Positions 50,710 to 63,372 of a stretch of DNA of 64,000 nucleotides are shown here, piece by piece. The stretch lies in assembly GCA_037954235.1 (NCBI GenBank), contig JBBMOA010000016.1, forward strand, positions 20,366,383 to 20,430,382. Reading direction: 5' to 3'. Each line of letters begins with the position of its first letter. Position 1 is the first letter of the stretch. Made by a program: the position numbers and the translations under genes. This DNA is from Aulostomus chinensis (Eukaryota > Chordata > Actinopteri > Syngnathiformes > Aulostomidae). The notes below the pieces were generated by a model. That model worked only from the letters and a program-made list of their open reading frames with translations, was not told the origin of the DNA and made no database searches.

Positions 50710-51634
50710 GTATGGACCCACGTTGCATCAACTCCAACACAGCTACAACATTACTGCTGCCATATGTTCCACTATCTGTAACTCTTGCGGTTAAACTAGG
50801 CTGTAATCTTTTTTTTTTTTTTTTTTGAGTTATCTATGAAAATGTCATATTTCATGGGTAAAAATTGATTATGTCAGTTATAAATCCCCTGTTAAGTTTC
50901 ACTTTTTCCCACCTTACATTCAAAGTTTGATTTTAAGTCTGACTACCATGGAAAAAGCTGAGCTGCAGCCACAGAGCTCAAGAACATAGTTGTTGGTAGA
51001 GGAGAGGATTTCATTCAGTTCACTCTAAACCACACATTCAGAGGGACCCTCTTTCTATTTTTAACAAACAAAACATCAAATCTGTTGCAAAACAGAGAAA
51101 AAGTACACGGTTAAGTTGAGAAAAAATTATCTGTTTCTATGGATCGTTATTTGTAATTAATAACATTTTTTTTCCTTCATCCATTAAGTCAGGGTTTTGT
51201 TTTTGTTTTTTTAGTTAAGAAAAACACTCAACACTTTTAACTGTGGGGAAGCACATTTTTTGGATAATTTAATTGGGTTGTAATTGGTTTATTCAGCCTA
51301 AAAAGCCTAAGAATTCCTCAAGCAATTAAGGAGCAAATATCTGAAAAATCCAAAATTGGTTAATGTGGAGATAAATAGTTTTGACAGCATAGCAAGGAAG
51401 GGAAGGTTTGTCACCCACATCATGTGTTGGTAAATGCAGTGAATAAGCCAACCGGACGTCTGCCATGAGGACTCATTATTAATATGTCAAACCAGAAGGA
51501 GACATTTGCCTCCTCCTTGTCCAAAATGGCTTTATGAGAGCTGCTGGATCTGTGTTTGATGGCTATCAGTTGCTATATTTGATTGGATATGGCCCCAAAC
51601 TGCTCCCATGTGTATGTTTTTTTTTTCTTTTTCA

Positions 51635-51638
<4 letters not shown>

Positions 51639-51710
<72 letters not shown>
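51639..51710 (+). repeat. (TG)36 microsatellite
   Basis: 72 bp of uninterrupted TG. Confidence 0.98.
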
Positions 51711-51715
<5 letters not shown>

Positions 51716-51784
51716 TTTGGACTGCATTAATGTTCCGTCTCAGTGGGACTTGGGGGAGATTGGAGCGGGTGTTCTTCTCTCCTC

Positions 51785-51990
51785 TTCCTCAAACAAATGC
51801 ATTTGCAATTAGCTCTTTCAGAGGAGAGGGAGGGCAAACACGCGGCCGGCGTGGAAATATGTTTCGGGAGCAGCGCGTTAATGGCGCTTGACCTTTGCCG
51901 TTGGTTGTGACTCAATCAGTGCAGATAATGAAACGCTGTAATCAAACAATAATTACTTGATAAACTGCTCTAGTGGCAGGCGCAGGGCGA
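51785..51990. promoter_or_regulatory. candidate conserved non-coding element
   Basis: The exact palindrome caaatgcatttg (51794-51805) is followed by gcaattagc, gcgcgttaatggcgc, gtaatcaaacaataattac and a CpG-rich block (acacgcggccggcg). It directly follows the (TG)36 tract. Confidence 0.35.
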
Positions 51991-52003
51991 CAGGGGATTT
52001 TAC

Positions 52004-52067
52004 TGTGTGTGTGTGTGTACGCGCATGTGTGCGCGCGTGCCTGTGTGTGTGTGTGTGTGTGTGTGTG
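52004..52067 (+). repeat. (TG)n with CGCG-rich centre
   Basis: TG, then acgcgcatgtgtgcgcgcgtg, then TG. Confidence 0.96.
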
Positions 52068-52720
52068 CAAGTTTGACATACATAGAATATCAAAGCGTGT
52101 GTGAGTGGCTTGGACTGTGAGTTTGAGATTGAGTTGTCGTGTAAGGCACACATGCTTAAGACTGAATAGGTGTGTGTGTCAAGGTTCTGCCGGTCCCTGT
52201 TTTTTAAATGACTCTGTGTCTTAATCAGGGACCCCATTTACATCACTTTGCATACATGACAGGTGGATTTATTGTCCTTTTACACAGGCTGACATTTGCA
52301 CCTATCCATATAATACTGAATCATCTCTCCACAGGGAGGAATGACTGTGCTGCTGTGTTGGAATACAAATGATTTCTTCATACTTGAGGAGATGATGAAT
52401 CAAATAGATGAAACCCGCGAGCAGCGTATGAGATTTGATTTGATCTACTCGGTGTGTGTAACAAACCACATCATTGTCAGCCCTGTAATGGCTACCAATG
52501 GCCTAGTTAAACTTAAACAGCCCCCCTCCTCCCTCCTCCCTCACACACATACACACATCCTGAAAACCCTCCTCCTGTCAGGTCTGCCTTGTGCTCCTTG
52601 AGCAATCAAGCCTCAATGATTGTTCTCCATCACATAGTCTGCTCCGGACCAGCCCCATGCCATCTGTGAGGTTATTACTCTTTTTAATGCAGGCCATCAG
52701 AACACACCCTCTCTGACATG

Positions 52721-52724
52721 CACG

Positions 52725-52777
<53 letters not shown>
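52721..52777 (+). repeat. (CA)n microsatellite
   Basis: Two CGCA units, then about 24 CA. Confidence 0.97.
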
Positions 52778-52779
<2 letters not shown>

Positions 52780-52977
52780 CTCACTTTTGTTCAAATCTAT
52801 AAATCAATACAAGTCACAAACATTTAATCTTCCAGTTAATTCTGCCTGTTTTCTGTTGGTGGATAAGAAGTTGTCACAAAATTAGAGTGATTGGATTGGA
52901 TTGGATAACACATGGTGAGCAGGAACACTCAATTAACCAAGTAACTACAGTTTAGGCATCCCTGGCAAGCAGCTTGT

Positions 52978-53002
52978 ATTTTCTTTTCTTTTCTTTTCTT
53001 TT
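52978..53002 (+). repeat. (TTTTC)n short tandem repeat
   Basis: About five ttttc units. Confidence 0.93.
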
Positions 53003-53272
53003 GTTCGGACAGGACGTGCACTTTGGGCAGCCGTAGATACCACTCCTCATATTTACACACATGAATTCTTCCTCACGCATCGCTGCAGAGGCTGCAAGCG
53101 GTAAAAAGACGTACATCACTTTACTCTCAAAAAGTTGTCTGTCAAACTGGGCCCTGACAAGTCTAAGTACTCGGGCACCGAGGTGAGGAATTTACCCGGG
53201 CCTTGTCACAGCTGGACCTGGAGCCAGTTGGCTGCTGTGCACTGATAGGCCGTGGGACCCCTCATACAAATG

Positions 53273-53285
53273 CACACACACACAT

Positions 53286-53342
<57 letters not shown>

Positions 53343-53345
53343 CAC
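53273..53345 (+). repeat. (CA)n microsatellite
   Basis: CA with tgca and cgca interruptions. Confidence 0.97.
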
Positions 53346-55329
53346 TCCTGCACAGTTTTAGTATGCTGGGGGAAAATAGATGAGTGTATTAATCAGAAAT
53401 CACTCATTTACTCAGACAGTTTCTCTAGCACACATTATATATGAGACTGCAAGCAGCCATTAGGTCATTATCTTTGCATAGGTTGCAGCCATTTGACTGT
53501 AAATAACAGGAGGTTTAACTATGAATTATGGTGCTTTGGATTTCATATTTGAAATGACATAACTAGGGTAATATCCCCTAAAACATACTAAGGCACCAGT
53601 AACTTATTCATGCATTTTGATTGATTTAGGGAAAAGCTTTTAGTTTTACTCTGATCCAATTTCTTTGCCTTTTTTTTGCGCAAAATCAATGCAAAAAATT
53701 GAATCGGGACCCCAGCTTGAGGAGGAAATGCAGAGAAATATAAAGGGGCAGTAGGAGAATATATTCAGCCTCTAACATGGTTACTGGGAATGGGCTTTGA
53801 GGGAGATTTTGAGTGACATCAAACCAGCGATATGACTGTTACACCATCGGACAAGTCATGAGTGATGTCAGGGCATACAAATGGTTTGGAAGTACCACAA
53901 GATGGAGAGAAAGATGGAATGAGTCAAGAAAGGGTGGCAAGTGTCTCGATTTGCAAAGTGAAGAGGTGGAAGAGAGGCGAGGAGCCATTGCAATGGGCAC
54001 CTCTTCAGGTTCATATTTGCTACACCACAAAGTGCGAAAGGGCTGCGGCAAGTGGAATATAATCAGTTGGTGTGGTGATTAATAGATACACTCCCCGCCA
54101 GCAACATCCCTGCTCTCATAACTCTGAAACCACTGTGCCAGTCAGAGTGAAGTATGAGAAATAAAAGTGGAAAGACGCTTCTTCAGGAAATCATATTGAT
54201 CTCTGGCAGGAGCAGAGTGTTGTAAAGTCAACACACCACAAATCTGTAGCCAAAGCCAGATCGTAGGTTTTTAACTGTTGAACTGTACAAGGAAACAAGT
54301 GCCATCCTGGAGATTTGGTCTTAAATATGCGTCTGCGTATGGCCAATGGTAGCATGTAATTTTTAACCTATGAAACATGGTTCAGGCACTTTATGAAGTC
54401 TAGCTCAGCTCACAAGTCTGCTATACAAGCTGATGATCACCAATCCATGTGAAAATACATAAATTTTCTCAATATCTCAGCATAAAACACTTTACACCAG
54501 GAACCACACCAACCAGATGTGTCAGATAAATTTTGATGATAAAACTTGAGATTTGGTGTAAAAGGATGACAGGAAAGTGCAATATTGTAAAAGGTACAAG
54601 ACTGGAATTACGGAAATACTTAGCCAATAGGCCATTGCAAACAATATTTCTGGCAAAACTGATTGTTGAAATTAGCAACATTTCTTGACTTCTTTTGGTT
54701 GTTGTTGTTAGTTAACATGATACCAAAATATTTTACGTTTCAGCAGCTGGGTTCCTCAAAACAATCGCTGTAACCGCCCACCTAAACAACTCGAGACCTT
54801 TTCTGAGGTCAAAAATAAAACCTGTTTTTTGTAAAACAAGGTTGATGTATGAATTTCTACAGGAGCACATACCATCCTTCCACTACCTACTGAATGAGTC
54901 TGATGGTTACAACACCACGGCTGGTCATCAGCTCAACTTAGTGAGGACTAATTGGACTTTTATTTTGTTGCTATTTTTGGCAAATGTCACCATATGCAAG
55001 CCTTCTCTATTAACCTTCCTTCTTCCCTTACATACTTTCTTACAACCCGCCCCCATGTTGACTCTTCTTTTACACGCTTGGTCTGACTGAATCTGGATCA
55101 CCTCTGTTTGTCATCAGTGCACTCTCTGTTCTGTAACTCTGTGAGGAGCTTTCCATACATGTAGATATAAGGGCAGAGCCGTGCTGTTGAGATAAACCAC
55201 CTGCAAATAGCATTCGAGATGGTCCTGACTGACAAAATGCCCATCCATTGTCTACATACTGCCGATCCTGTTGGGGGTGGGGGGAGGTGGGGGGGCGGGG
55301 GAGCGGGGCATACCTTGGCAGACATAGAG

Positions 55330-55662
55330 TGAGAGAGAGACAACTGTTCACACCTCCAGGCAATGTAAAGTCTCCAATTAACCCAATGTTTTTGGTGTGT
55401 GGGCGGAAGTCGGAGCACCTACAGAGAACCCATGCAGACATGAGGAGAACATGCATACTCCTCACAGAAAGGCCCCAGCCAGCCAGTTGGATTTGAACCC
55501 AGAACTGTCTTGCTGTGAGGTGGATAGTGGTAACTACTGCACCGCCATGCCACACATCCATTCATCCATTTTCTATTCCGCTTATCTGTGAAGGCCTATC
55601 CCAACTGATATTGGGCGAGAGGCGAGTTCACCCTGGACAGGTCGCCAGTCCGTCGCAGGGCC
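55330..55662 (-). mobile_element. SINE-type repeat, two head-to-tail pieces on the minus strand
   Basis: The reverse complement of 55330-55552 is a diverged copy of the head and body of the element at 12445-12826 (ggcatggcggtgcag, gttctgggttcaaatcc, gttctctgtaggtgctcc). Immediately next to it, 55555-55662 is the reverse complement of the tail half of the same family (catccattttctattccgc, ctggacaggtcgccagtcc). On the minus strand one tail is thus followed by a second head. An open frame of 163 residues on the minus strand here (55070-55561) is a by-product of the repeat. Confidence 0.75.
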
Positions 55663-55775
55663 CTCAGAGCAATTAGGGGTTCAGTATCTTGCTCAAGGAC
55701 ACTTCGACATGGTCACCAGTGGAAGTAAGGATTGAAACAATGACCCTTCATTTGCTAGACAGCCATTCTGCCCCA
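55663..55775. repeat. interspersed teleost repeat fragment
   Basis: The sequence with tcttgctcaaggacacttcg and the following gaaacaatgacccttcattt resembles a widely dispersed teleost repeat normally ending in a tRNA-like region. It abuts the SINE-type pieces at 55330-55662, making a composite. Recognition is from memory, not by search. Confidence 0.5.
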
Positions 55776-57589
55776 TGTGGAACTTTAAACTTGAATCAGT
55801 TCAGCACTGTTGCAGTTCCCTTTGGCAAGGCACATCCACTGTCACGTGTTGAGTTTAGTGATGGACTTCTAGTTTGCATTCCTCATAGACTCTAGGTATG
55901 TTCTTGGCATAGTTCTTGTGTTTCATCAGTGTATTTGTCTTTCTTTTATTTGGTTTGTGTTTTGATCACTCAAGTCTAGTTTTATTTGGAAACCACTTCC
56001 CTCCTGTGCCTTAGTTTGCTTTATACTTCTCGTCTTTGCCTGTTTCCTGCCTTATTTTTTAAGTCTTCTCCTGTGTCAGTTCATTAGTTTTCATCAGTCA
56101 CAAACCTGTTCCTTGTGACCCTTGTGGTCTCACAACTGTTGCTGGTTGTGTCTTTCGTTGAGTTTGCATTTTTATTTGGTCGTCGGGTCACTGTTGGATC
56201 CTTATGTCAGCCTGCCTGTTGTGCACTCCTTCACATTGTTCACCCTGACTTGTTCTCTCCAGTGTTCTTTTAGTTGAAGAATTAAAAGCTTTAGGTAACT
56301 TGTATCCAGCCACCATGCTGTTGTCTGCATTTGGGTCCAACTCTGCCACATAACCTGAGTTTAGAAAGCAGCAGCTGTCTCAGTTTTAGATACATATGAC
56401 CATACAAGTTGATATTGATTCTGTTTTGATGTTTAATACTTGTATTATGTAGCATCTTCACTGTGTTGATTTAGTGTATTATTGTGTTTTAGGACACATT
56501 TTTTAATTGGCACTAAATATGACACATAAAGATTTTGACTTGATTAAATTTTGATCAAGTGATGATATTAGGATATCCGAGTGATTACAATCCATCCTCT
56601 AAGACCATAAATGTGTGCGCTCACTACGAATGTGTCCACAGTGATCCATAGTCATCCCCACGGTGGCTGTAGTGGAACAGTCAGACAATCACCAAAGGTA
56701 GCACGCATCATTGTTACAACCATCCATTTTGTTTCAGTCCATTGAGTAGATGTGAGACGATCAGAGCAGTGGACTACAAGTCCTGTTTAGATATGTAATC
56801 ATCTAGTACACAGCAATTATCGCTACCTGGCAAATATATAGAAATACTATGCCATACACCTCTTCAAGAACATATAGACAGAATGATGGGAATGTATGAG
56901 AGGCAGAGGGAAGGCTCTGGTCCCATGTGTCTGTGTTTGACCAGTCTAGACATAGAGGGAGAGTCAAGCAGGAGCATGGCCCGAGGGGTCAGGGGGTGAG
57001 GCCAGTCAGGAGGCAGAAAACTGATAAACAGTTTTGTCTTCGTTGTTTGACGTGTGACTGGAAACTTGGAGGAAGGGCTCTCAAGACCAACCTTGGCACA
57101 CTACCATACATTTTCCCACTGCTTTAGGGCAAAGAGTACAAGCCAAAAAGTGACTCGCCTGCTGGGAAAAGCTACAACAGGCTCGTAAAAAAGAGGAAGG
57201 TTTGAAAACTGATTCCAGGGAGAATGACTTTGCCCCTTTTGGAGGAGAGCAAATTTTCATCAGGTGACACAAGTGGCTAGCTGCCAATTCCTCAATAACT
57301 GCTAATAAGTACATATGAGTGGATTATCAGAGTGGTGGAGAATTCCTCAAGCCTTGTTTTGAGCTCATAGGAAGTGCTTGCACAGATGGCTCTTCAGTGT
57401 ACAGTAACTGGCCTTGTTCTCTGGACAACACTCTCCACACAACACCACTGGCCTCTGAAGGCTCGTACAACTGATGTCATCCTCGCTGAAAGTGTACTTG
57501 TGTATTTGACTGTGAACACATTTATCCTATAATCCTGCTGTTTGCATCATATATAAGGGAGGCTTCTTGTTCCCAGCACTGTAAACAGC

Positions 57590-57830
57590 CATTCCATACT
57601 GCCTATAGCGGAGGCACGTGACTCCATTAATGGAGCTCCGCAGATGTACTTGTTTGGTTAAAGCGCTACGGCCGAGGCGCTGTAAGTGTGGGGCTCGTCT
57701 CGGCGAACAGCGGGCCACGGGATCATGTTTTACAATGATCAGCGCATCCATCATTCTAACTACTAGAGAGCCTGTGAAAATGATGAGGGGCCATTGTGGT
57801 GATAATAGCTGAATATTGTCCACTGTCATG
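57590..57830. promoter_or_regulatory. candidate conserved non-coding element with nested palindromes
   Basis: Contains an E-box cacgtg (57615-57620), the exact 14-bp palindrome ctccattaatggag (57622-57635), paired agcgct/ggcgct words and a gatcat...atgatc inverted repeat (57721-57740). It is CpG-rich and repeat-free. Confidence 0.35.
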
Positions 57831-58101
57831 TGTCATCGCCACTGAAAGGGAGGCTTTGTTGAAAACTGTCTTACATGGTGAAGATTAAATGGATGCCATC
57901 TGTGTCTTCTTGTCTTCATTTAGAGCAGCTAAAGGCAGAGCATGTCATACAGAAGCCCAGCAGGCTGCGGGCCATGAGCTACTGATGGCATTTCACTCTG
58001 TTTGTACTGCACTATGCCAATGTTGTGCCTGCGAGCCTCCCAGCTCGACAAACTGAAGCAAACACTCAGCTTTATTGATAGCATTTGGCTGATCTTTTTG
58101 A

Positions 58102-58102
<1 letters not shown>

Positions 58103-58134
<32 letters not shown>

Positions 58135-58177
58135 TGTGTGTGTGTCTGTGTGTGTGTGTGTCTGTCTGTCTGTGTGT
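58103..58177 (+). repeat. (TG)n-(TGTC)n microsatellite
   Basis: TG units with interspersed tc, ending in tctgtctgtc. Confidence 0.97.
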
Positions 58178-58939
58178 TTTGCCAAGCCTCCCCTGACAAC
58201 GGCAAACAAACATAGAGGCAGGGAGTCATTCGAAACCCACAGTTTCTGACTTTTTATCCAATGGCAGCCCTGTAATCGCCACTCCAACATCCCATGATGC
58301 TCGTTCCTCTGCCCTTGACCTCATTGTCACTGATACTATGACTCTTATCTTTGGCCTCCTGCCTTACCTATATTCACAAGTCTACAATGCCCTCATTAAA
58401 AAGTGAGAAACTAAAAAGCCCACTGTCATTGTTTGTCATTCTGTTGAAGAAGGAAGTCGTTTTTTTTCTGAGAGAGAGATAAGAGAGACTGGGAAGTCTG
58501 GCCTGTGTCTGGTTTTGTGGAAGCCAGCTGCAGCTCTCACTTTTTCTAATCTTCAAATGATATGTTTATTTTTCATCATTTTTTTTAATGATTACCGAGC
58601 AATTCAATGTTAAAATGCTGTACAATTAAAGTGTGTATATATCTTGTATAACAGCAGCTTATGCGTGTCACCGGGCCTCTCCCTGAGATGGGTGAGGCGG
58701 TATGACACATTACAAGTCGGGCCTCCGCTCACCTCGCCAGGTTTTACTGTCCTGATGTAAACAAGCCAATGCTGACCAGAACACGTGTGTGTAAGCAGCC
58801 AAGTCAAACATTAAACTCCAAACCAAGCGTGAATGAATGGTGCTACAGGGTCTCCATATGTGACCGTGCACATCTGAGAATAGGTCAGCTGCACAAAAGA
58901 ATGAAAATAAGCAGGAAAACAGTTCTCTAATTATTGTAC

Positions 58940-58953
58940 GGGGGGGGGGGGGG
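58940..58953 (+). repeat. poly-G (G14)
   Basis: Fourteen consecutive G after tac. Confidence 0.95.
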
Positions 58954-60309
58954 TTGTTAGTGTGTTTGTGTGTGTGCATGTTTTCCTCAATCGTGTCTCA
59001 ATGAAAACAACCTCAGGGACCAGATTATTGGCCTCCAGGGTCCTCATATCTCTTTCAGTTCGAACTCAGGCTATGTGAGGTCCACCGCTGTGCTTTTTCC
59101 TTTTGAGAATAACAATTTATGTATGTTTCCTGGTCCTTAAAGGCAAGAGCTCCACTGACGTGCACTCTGAACCAACCCTGGGCCTTGCTGCAATCATCAT
59201 CCCCCTCCCCCTCTCTCTGTTTTGCTGTTACAGTCAAAATGAATAGTAAATGGAATAAAAATTATTCAAAAGTAGAAAGTATACTTTTATGAAAAGTTTT
59301 TATGGTACTGAACTTCAACTGTTAAGCCAAGGCAGTGTTTGTCTTGCCCTTATTCATAGTATGAGTGGAAAACAACGAGGAAAGAACAATTGTTGTATTG
59401 TAATCAAAGGTGGAAAAAAATGGATACCAGAATTTTTTTTTGTGGTAATGGCAGGTATTTCTGCCAGTATATTTATTATAAATTCTTATAATTGACACTC
59501 AAGTTTGTATGCTTCTTTGCTCTTACTTCTGCTTCTTTTTCTGTCAGGTTAAGACAATGTACGTGGACTGTAAACAACGATTAGGAAGCACAAATTGCCA
59601 TATTTCTGTATTCATAGATAAGAATACTACATGCAAAAAAAACTGCACGCACCAACAACTCAGACAGATATTTCCTTATTCAGACCATCAATTTTGTCTC
59701 TCAAGCTTTTTTGCTGCTCATATATTCACTTGAATTTATATCTTTTTTTTAACATTTCAAGTATATCATTCACCATAGTTATATTTAAAAATAACCACTT
59801 AGGTGCAGAGGGTATTTAAAGGAAGTAGAACCACTCTGCAGAACTGTTTATTAAACTTTCATATTTTTGTGCTTTATCTGACTGGCGAGAACCAGAACCA
59901 TATTTGGAGTAACTTGTTATTCACAGCATCCAAAATCCAAAACAGGATCATTTTCTTTCCCATCGCTCTGTTTGTATGAGTATATTTTATTTACTTGTTT
60001 CCCCAACACCTCCTCCACTATTTCAGTTTTTATAAATTCATTCTAAAAATAATTCTGACATGCGTGACACACATCAGCTGCTCAGGTAAGGGAACCATAT
60101 TTGCTGAGTGGGTACATTTTTCTTAAGGACATATACAGTTCCTTTACTCCATCTGTGCCTTATCTTTCCTTCCAGTTTATGGCCTTTCCTGTTGTGTTAT
60201 TATTGTATGTGCTATTGTGACTAGTTGTAGAGTTAGTATATGTAGCAGTGTTCCTGTGCATGTGTGTAGATACCCTGAAGTGCAGCACCCTCTTCTATAC
60301 AGGTCCACA

Positions 60310-60560
60310 ATTGTTGGACTTATCAGCTTGGCCCATTAATTAGTGTAATTAGTCTTGCTGTGGGCAATAAGGGTCTGATAGGAGCTGACGGCCTCCAGCC
60401 CACACGCCCTCTCGGAGCGTTTACCTTCCCCGATAAGTTTGTGAGCTCGCTAATCGGACACATTAATCACTTTGGCCCAGCGCTCCATCCGACTGTTTGC
60501 CGTTGCATTAAGGCTTGTTATCTCTGTTGGAGCCAATGAAGGGTGTGGTGTAACAGAAAG
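60310..60560. promoter_or_regulatory. candidate conserved non-coding element
   Basis: cccattaattagtgtaattag (60333-60352) gives two adjacent TAATTA-type sites. Also present are gctaatcggac, cattaatcac, cattaagg and several GATA/TATC words (cttatcag, ctgatagg, cgataag, gttatctc). Confidence 0.35.
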
Positions 60561-61185
60561 CGGAACAACCTATATCTGCTCACACACACAAACACGGAAT
60601 TAACCTTCAATGGCAAATCGTTGCGGTTGTTTTTTTTTTGTTTTTTTTATGACCGGGCGATAGTGAAGTTTTGTAGTTGAAGTGCTTGGGGAAGTTTGCT
60701 ATCAGGTGGGAGTTCATTGTTTAAAGGAGGTGGGGGGGGGGGGGTAACTTCATTTTCTCTCAATCTCTTTAACACCCAAATGACCCCAGGCTTGTTAGTC
60801 AATAAAGCTATAAGAGACTCGCTCTTGATATGTGGATTGTTGAGTGGCTGGCCAGGGTCCATCCCTCAGGAAGCAGGAGGCCACCCTGAAGTCAAGAAGC
60901 CCCACAAGCCCTTTGAAGACTTTGCTCTTTTCCACCTTCCCATTGCCTCTGTGTGTCTGATCCGTCTTTATCCCTTCTCCTCTGCCTCCCTGTCTATCTG
61001 TGTTTCACTCATCCTATTCTTCATGCTCTCTTTTATCCCGGGATCACTTCTTTAGCCCTTTCATTAGCATACCAAAACCTCTATGCATTTCCCCCATGGT
61101 TTAAGTGCTATTAATGCTAATTGGAGGCAGGGACCTTCTATAAGTAGCTCTCAGCAGGTCTGTTTGTATACCTGGTGGGGGGGCT

Positions 61186-61294
<109 letters not shown>

Positions 61295-61415
61295 TGGGTG
61301 GATGAGTGGTGAGCCTGCACATGCCCCTGCCTTAACCCCATACACACAAACGCACACATTTGTTCTCAATTTACAAATCAGATACCATATCAGAGTGAAG
61401 TGGCATTAACTCATG

Positions 61416-61457
61416 CGTGTGTGTGTGTCTGTCTGTCTGTCTGTCTGTCTGTGTGTT
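61416..61457 (+). repeat. (GT)n-(CTGT)n microsatellite
   Basis: Short GT run followed by about seven ctgt units. Confidence 0.95.
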
Positions 61458-62846
61458 TGGATGATGTGATTTCAAATCCATATAAATGTGTAACTTCTGT
61501 ACTGTTTCTTTTATTAACAGGCTTTTTGTCCTGTCAATGATCTTACAGCAGAGTTCAGGGAGGCACTTTGATTATCCCTGCTAAAAATGTGTTTTCAACT
61601 CATTGCATCCTTTAAAAGAAGATATACTGATGTATAATCACCCAAAATGTTGGAGTCTGAAATCTTTTGAAATCTCTTCCACATGACATCAACAATCATG
61701 CCATTTCTGATGTCCAATCAGTTTTCAGGGCGATATTGTGTAAGCTCACCTCGTTACCTGATTAGCCCATCCCCCAATCCCACGACCAGCTTTGTCAACT
61801 TGAGTTCAGAGGAACCCACCAGCTGCTAGTCACAGGAATTTTAATAACAACAGAGAGTGGCAGTGTCACTTTGAGCAGATGCTGTGTTGTTAATAAATGA
61901 ACTATATATTCCCTAAAGGTGACCATTGTTGTGTTCGCTTCAAGAAAGAGGACTTTGCACTTTATCTGTAGCTCATATAAAGATGGACCAGCAGCAGCTG
62001 TACTGTAGTGAGGCACGAGCTTCACCACTACAGTGCTGTGTAGATGTGTGGCTATAGTAGACTATTGTTGCATTCATGTGACTTCAAAATATGAAAAAAC
62101 TGTAAACAAAAGGGAAAGCGTGACAAAAGAAATCTCCTTTGCTCCTCATTATCACGCTTCAAACTCTCACCACTTGTTATACTTCATTGCTTACAGCTTC
62201 TAAACATCTCACTTGCATCCATGTTGTTTCTACTTTACACGGTGAAAGCACATACACAAAAGGAAGTAGGAAGTACAACCTTGTAATTCAGGAAATTGGA
62301 CCATCCTTTGAGCAAGTGAATGTAGCATAAGTGTTCAGTAAACAGAAGGCCACGCCCCCACAGAGATACGGCTGGGCTTAGAGAGGCTGCACTAAAACGC
62401 ATTGAACAAAACAAATGACACATCATGAAGCGCCAACATTCCTCAATTGTCTTTTCAGGCTGAATAAAAAAACTATTGCTGCACTGGATCTAAAAAAAAG
62501 TAATGAAGTTCCTTTCCATGACCAACATCTGATGTTTTTACAGACAACTCTACTCAAGGTCTTCAACTTTCTCTTCACGTGCAAAGACATCTTTGCTAGA
62601 ACAGAAAACACATCAACAATCACATGCAACAGAAAGTGTTCACCACAGGAGTCCAGGCATCATGAGAAGAAGTCTCTATCTTAGAAATGGTTTAGTAGTA
62701 GAAGTTATATTTTACACGCAGAAACTGGAGCTCTGTAAGTGTTTGTAACAACGACTGAAACACAACGAATGATCTTTGAATGTGTTTTGCTGCAGCACAA
62801 AGTTCAGCTTACCTGTCAAAGCTGGGTAAGACTGGTGAATCAAAAG

Positions 62847-62847
<1 letters not shown>

Positions 62848-62898
<51 letters not shown>
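62848..62898 (+). repeat. (TG)25 microsatellite
   Basis: Uninterrupted TG. Confidence 0.98.
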
Positions 62899-62900
<2 letters not shown>

Positions 62901-62981
62901 ATTTTTTCATCATGATATCACCGTCTTGGGGAGGAGCCACTCTTTGTTCTGCTACGGTTAGCACGCGTGGCACTGAAGGAG

Positions 62982-63130
62982 CAAATTGGATTGGTATTAC
63001 AGTATGTAAGCCGCCCGCGCTTACGTCCTGATGAGCGCCGACAAACAAATTGGATTGGTGGTGTGTAAATCTGAAGCGGTTTGATGAGCCGGAGGGGCAA
63101 ATTGAATTCTCAACAATGTAAATCTGTATC
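62982..63130 (+). repeat. degenerate tandem duplication, 52-53 bp unit, with a third related block
   Basis: gatgagc...caaattggatt...gtaaatctg occurs from 63030 and again from 63083 (caaattgaatt at 63098, gtaaatctg following). A further caaattggattggt lies at 62982-62995 and is identical to 63046-63059. Each attgg is an inverted CCAAT word. Confidence 0.7.
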
Positions 63131-63330
63131 AGCTCAATGGCTCTTCGCCCGACTCTGGTGGCGGCGCTGCTTAAATCATGCGATTGTTCCCTGCTGTTTC
63201 GAGATTCGTACAATCTCTCATGGCCATTTGCTGCAGCACCTAATCTGTTTTTGATGACAGTGTAGGGATGTAGCCATACATATGGGCAACTGAATCTCCC
63301 TCTGGCCTGCTCTCTTTTAGTTTCCCCCAT

Positions 63331-63372
63331 CTCTCTCCCACTCTCTCCTTCTCTGTCTGTCTGTCTCTCTCT
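63331..63372 (+). repeat. CT/GTCT pyrimidine-rich tract
   Basis: ctctctccc, then tctgtctgtctctctct. Confidence 0.9.

Noticed and set aside
55070..55561. 163-residue minus-strand frame
   Set aside because: It coincides with a SINE-type repeat; no start context, domain or splice support.
59545..59735. Possible next inpp5a exon after ttctgtcag
   Set aside because: The translation in the required phase does not give the YPYS/PAWCDR segment and soon meets stops.
62793..62825. Possible exon after gctgcag
   Set aside because: It does not match the expected inpp5a continuation in any frame and has no good donor.
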